A stretch of DNA of 64,000 nucleotides, taken from Planctomycetota bacterium. Lineage in GTDB: Bacteria; Planctomycetota; SZUA-567; H5-PLA8. Under the pieces are notes generated by a model, which worked only from the letters and a program-made list of their open reading frames with translations, was not told the origin of the DNA and did no database searches. The position numbers and the translations under genes are program-made. Location: contig JAHCJK010000004.1 in the NCBI GenBank assembly GCA_026184295.1, forward strand, positions 1 to 64,000. Direction: 5' to 3'. This document shows positions 61,537 to 64,000 of the stretch, piece after piece. The stretch's first letter is position 1. Every line of letters begins with the position of its first letter.

Positions 61537-61565
61537 AGTTGGCATCGAAAGAAGCGCGGGACGAA

Positions 61566-62249
61566 CTACTTCGCGGCCTTGCGCTTCGCTTCCTTGTCGA
61601 GGCGGACCTTTTCCTTCAGCGAGGTGCGGACGACGACGAACGAACCGTTCGCGCCCGGCACGGCGCCCTTGACCAGGAGCACGTTGTTTTCGGGGTCGAT
61701 CTTGACCAGGCGCAGGCCCAGCACCGTCTGGTTGTCGGTGCCCAGGTGGCCGGCCATCTTCTTGCCCTTCGGCACGCCCTTGTTGATCGACATGTGACGG
61801 CCCAGGCCGCCCGGCGCGCGGTGGCGCTTCGAACAGCCGTGGCTGGCGGGCAGGCCGCGGAAGTTCCAGCGCTTGACCACGCCGGTAAAGCCCTTGCCCT
61901 TGGTCACGCCCGAGACATCGACCTTCTGGACGCCTTCCAGGACCTTGACCGTCACGTCGTCGCCCGGCTTGTCGCTGGGGGCGGCGCCGAGGCGGATTTC
62001 GCGCACGAAGCGCTTGGGGCCCGAACCGGCCTTCTCGAAGTGCCCGATCAGGGGCAGCGAAGTATTCTTTTCGCGCTTGTCGCCGAAGCCGAGCTGCACG
62101 GCCGCGTAGCCGTCCTTTTCGGGGGTCTTGACCTGAAGGACCTTGCAGGGTCCGGCCTCGATCACGGTAACGCCGATGCGGAGACCCTTTTCGTCGAAAA
62201 CCTGGGTCATGCCGACCTTTCGGCCCAAAATGCCCGTCGCGGAAGACAT
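61566..62249 (-). CDS. rplC: 50S ribosomal protein L3, isolated from the S10 cluster
   Basis: 227 residues. ILGRKVGMTQVFDEKGLRIG, then VLQVKTPEKDGYAAVQLGFG, VSGVTKGKGFTGVVKRWNF, SHGCSKRHRAPGGLGRHMS and GKKMAGHLGTDNQTVLGLRL are all diagnostic of L3. It binds 23S rRNA early in assembly and forms part of the factor-binding surface. In most bacteria rplC lies between rpsJ and rplD; here neither is present. The gene is followed by a bidirectional terminator and preceded by its own promoter (62433-62460). AGGAG precedes ATG 62249. Confidence 0.97.
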   Translation of the reverse strand: MSSATGILGRKVGMTQVFDEKGLRIGVTVIEAGPCKVLQVKTPEKDGYAAVQLGFGDKREKNTSLPLIGHFEKAGSGPKRFVREIRLGAAPSDKPGDDVTVKVLEGVQKVDVSGVTKGKGFTGVVKRWNFRGLPASHGCSKRHRAPGGLGRHMSINKGVPKGKKMAGHLGTDNQTVLGLRLVKIDPENNVLLVKGAVPGANGSFVVVRTSLKEKVRLDKEAKRKAAK

Positions 62250-62432
62250 GGAGCAACTCCTTACGGATCAAGGCCTTCGGTCACGGGTGATTTGCCGGGC
62301 ACTCACTTGGAGGGCCTCGGCAGGACGTGCGTCGCGCGCACGAAAACCCGCAACTTCCCGGCTGGTCTGGGGCAGCGGTCCCGGCACGGCACGCACTCGG
62401 CCGACCCGGACATGCCCGGAACAAGGGGACAA

Positions 62433-62460
62433 AAGATACCGTGCAGCCCGGCGGAGTCAA
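62433..62460 (-). promoter_or_regulatory. Promoter of rplC with a long untranslated leader
   Basis: On the minus strand, TTGACT (62460-62455), a 16-bp spacer and TATCTT (62438-62433). Transcription should start near 62426, leaving a leader of about 175 bases before the rplC ATG. The gap 62250-62639 holds this promoter, the leader and the start of the divergent gene; no other gene is seen. The leader has several GC-rich self-complementary stretches (for example CCCGG/CCGGG pairs), but no structure I can name. Confidence 0.65.
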
Positions 62461-62639
62461 CTCGCGATCCACGCCGCCGCCCTGGAATTCCCGGGAAGGC
62501 AGGAACGCCCTTTGCACGCTGCAACCGGCTTTGGTAGAAGAAGTAATGCCAACGGAGAGACTCTTTTTTTCGCGCCGGAAGTCTGCGCCGACCGTCCTAT
62601 CATTCAGCATCGCGTAAAGCATGCACGGAGAACGAATAC

Positions 62640-64000
62640 ATGGGCGAACGGAACCTGTTACGCGACGTGGCCATCGGGTTTCTCCTGGTCGTCCTGGTCG
62701 TCGAACTGTACGTCCTGATCCGGCAGAACGAACACGATGTCGCCGGGCGGATGCAGGAGATCGTGAAGGCGCAGGGCAGCCAGGAAGCGTCCATCCGCGG
62801 GGTGCGCGAGACCGTCGGCGAACAGAACCGCGTCCTGAAGGACATCCTCGAGGAACTCAAGAAGGGCCAGCGCGTCGTCGTCACCGAGACCAAGACGACC
62901 GACCCGGTCGCGCCCGACGTTCCGCACGCGGCGGAGACCGGCCTGAAGCCGCCCCGGCTGCCGGAGGTTTCGCGCGCAGCGTTCAACAAGAAGTACGCCG
63001 ACCCCAAGGCCGAAGAAGGCGGCACCTTCTTCGACGTGCTCATTTCCGATCCCGGCACGCTGAACCCGCTGACCGAGAACGACGCGACCGTCAGCGACGT
63101 ACACCAGCACATCAGCGAAGGCCTGGCCACCCGCGACTACGCGAACCCCGACCAGTGGGTGCCCGAACTCGCGACCCACTGGGAAGAGACTCAGACGTCC
63201 TGGGGCTATCCCGTCAAGGCCAACGCGAAGGACCTGGCCGACCGCATCAACGCCGCGCGCTCCGACGACGCCAAGAAGTGGATGAAGGCCTCGGCCGAAG
63301 CCGACGGGCGCCTGCGCATCGAAAGCATCAAGCTCGGCGCCGGCTACATGAAGGAAGTCTTCAAGGCCGTAAAGCCCGAGGAACTCCAGCCGATCCAATG
63401 GGTCGGCACCCGTTTCAACCCCGCCGCGGGCGACAAGGACCTGCCCGAGCCCGCGAAGGTGATGGAACGCTTCCAGGCGCTGGTGAATGCCGCTCCGGCC
63501 TTGCAGTTGAAGCAGACGCAGGTCTGGCAGAACGACAGCGGCGGGTTCATCTTCTGCCTGCCGGGATCGAAGGAAGACGCGGAAGCCAAGGTCGCCGCGT
63601 TCCTGAAGGCCAAGGAGCAGCAGGGCCCGAACGGCCAGGTCTGGGACCTGGAGAAGACCGAGCCGTTCCAGTTCTGGGACACGCTCTACTTCACCTTCCA
63701 CCTGCGCCAGGGCGTGCGCTGGCACGACGGAACGCCGCTGACGCCCCAGGATTACCTCTTCTCCTTCAAGACGCTCAAGGATCCGGGCATCGACTGCCAG
63801 CCCAGCCGCAATTACTTCCAGGACTGCGAAAAGCTCGAGGCGCTGGACGCCGCGACCATCCGCTTCACCTGGCGCAAGCTCTTTGCCGGGGCCTTTACCG
63901 CGTCGGCCGGCCTGACGCTGGTGCCCGAACACATCTACCGCTACGAGACGGCCAACCAGTTCAACACCCACCCGCGCAATAAGGAAGCCTTCGGCACCGG
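62640..64000 (+). CDS. Membrane-anchored family-5 substrate-binding protein, 3' end missing
   Basis: 453 codons visible, open at the right edge. One N-terminal membrane helix at about 9-26 (VAIGFLLVVLVVELYVLI) is not a lipoprotein signal. A coiled-coil-like segment follows (VRETVGEQNRVLKDILEELK). The SBP_bac_5 fold starts at FFDVLISDPGTLNPLTENDA and includes YFTFHLRQGVRWHDGTPL, DYLFSFKTLKD and TLVPEHIYRY. Between HWEET and that strand lies an insert of about 140 residues that I do not recognise. It would bind peptides or oligosaccharides outside the inner membrane. GGAG lies nine bases before ATG 62640. Confidence 0.85.
   Translation, partial: MGERNLLRDVAIGFLLVVLVVELYVLIRQNEHDVAGRMQEIVKAQGSQEASIRGVRETVGEQNRVLKDILEELKKGQRVVVTETKTTDPVAPDVPHAAETGLKPPRLPEVSRAAFNKKYADPKAEEGGTFFDVLISDPGTLNPLTENDATVSDVHQHISEGLATRDYANPDQWVPELATHWEETQTSWGYPVKANAKDLADRINAARSDDAKKWMKASAEADGRLRIESIKLGAGYMKEVFKAVKPEELQPIQWVGTRFNPAAGDKDLPEPAKVMERFQALVNAAPALQLKQTQVWQNDSGGFIFCLPGSKEDAEAKVAAFLKAKEQQGPNGQVWDLEKTEPFQFWDTLYFTFHLRQGVRWHDGTPLTPQDYLFSFKTLKDPGIDCQPSRNYFQDCEKLEALDAATIRFTWRKLFAGAFTASAGLTLVPEHIYRYETANQFNTHPRNKEAFGT

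Noticed and set aside
1-64000. tRNA genes
   Set aside because: No cloverleaf with a GGTTCGAATCC-like T-arm was seen in reading both strands; a covariance search could change this.

Overview
The window is a GC-rich chromosomal segment from a Gram-negative-type bacterium, most likely a member of the PVC superphylum and probably a planctomycete. The placement rests on gene content: repeated Gfo/Idh/MocA oxidoreductases with xylose-isomerase-like epimerases, a CxPSR sulfatase, a Ser/Thr kinase fused to a sulfatase-modifying-factor (FGE) fold, an ECF sigma/FecR-like pair, a plant/chlamydia-type FabI, a eukaryote-like UDP-sugar pyrophosphorylase and a ClpS of the type I associate with planctomycetes. 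No 16S or other decisive marker is present. No tRNA, rRNA, CRISPR array or prophage was found.

Layout. 1-5571: 3' end of an OprO/P-type porin, an SDR reductase, an M48 membrane peptidase, a CMD-fold protein, a small secreted protein and purC. 5775-12698: a tight operon under an XRE-cupin regulator, holding four Gfo/Idh/MocA oxidoreductases, two TIM-barrel epimerases and a stand-alone cupin; a new sugar or cyclitol catabolic pathway is the best guess. 12700-13465: a RAYT-type transposase between inverted hairpin arrays. 13600-20566 (minus): FKBP, kinase-FGE fusion, VWA protein, a trypsin-like protease with a propeller and Ig-like tail, and ClpS. 20693-24275: small membrane proteins, an IclR regulator and a sulfatase. 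24580-24777: hairpin cluster and terminator. 24817-35718 (minus): ftsK, a double alpha/beta hydrolase, UDP-sugar pyrophosphorylase, a HEAT protein, a frameshifted fabI, a secreted glycosidase-like protein and a VOC protein.

35942-44069: mutS, and divergently a 1511-residue hybrid histidine kinase and a secreted protein. 44079-51031 (minus): a second catabolic operon with RidA, a family-5 substrate-binding protein, two Dpp/Opp-type permeases (no ATPase in the window), an AraC regulator, a Gfo/Idh oxidoreductase and an epimerase. 51190-58043: a secreted three-repeat protein, a BON protein, ribBA, an acyltransferase-like protein and another Gfo/Idh oxidoreductase, separated by two elaborate inverted-repeat elements. 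58195-61481: ECF sigma factor, a 34-codon coupled ORF, a FecR-like membrane protein and a secreted Gly-rich coiled-coil protein. 61566-62249: rplC standing alone with its own promoter and terminator. 62640-end: a membrane-anchored family-5 binding protein cut by the window edge.

Three themes recur. First, oxidoreductase-epimerase modules, apparently for unusual carbohydrates, each come with their own regulator type (XRE-cupin, AraC). Second, intergenic regions carry several different families of multi-hairpin elements. Third, at least three genes appear to have promoters placed so that the start codon is at or next to the transcription start (leaderless mRNAs).
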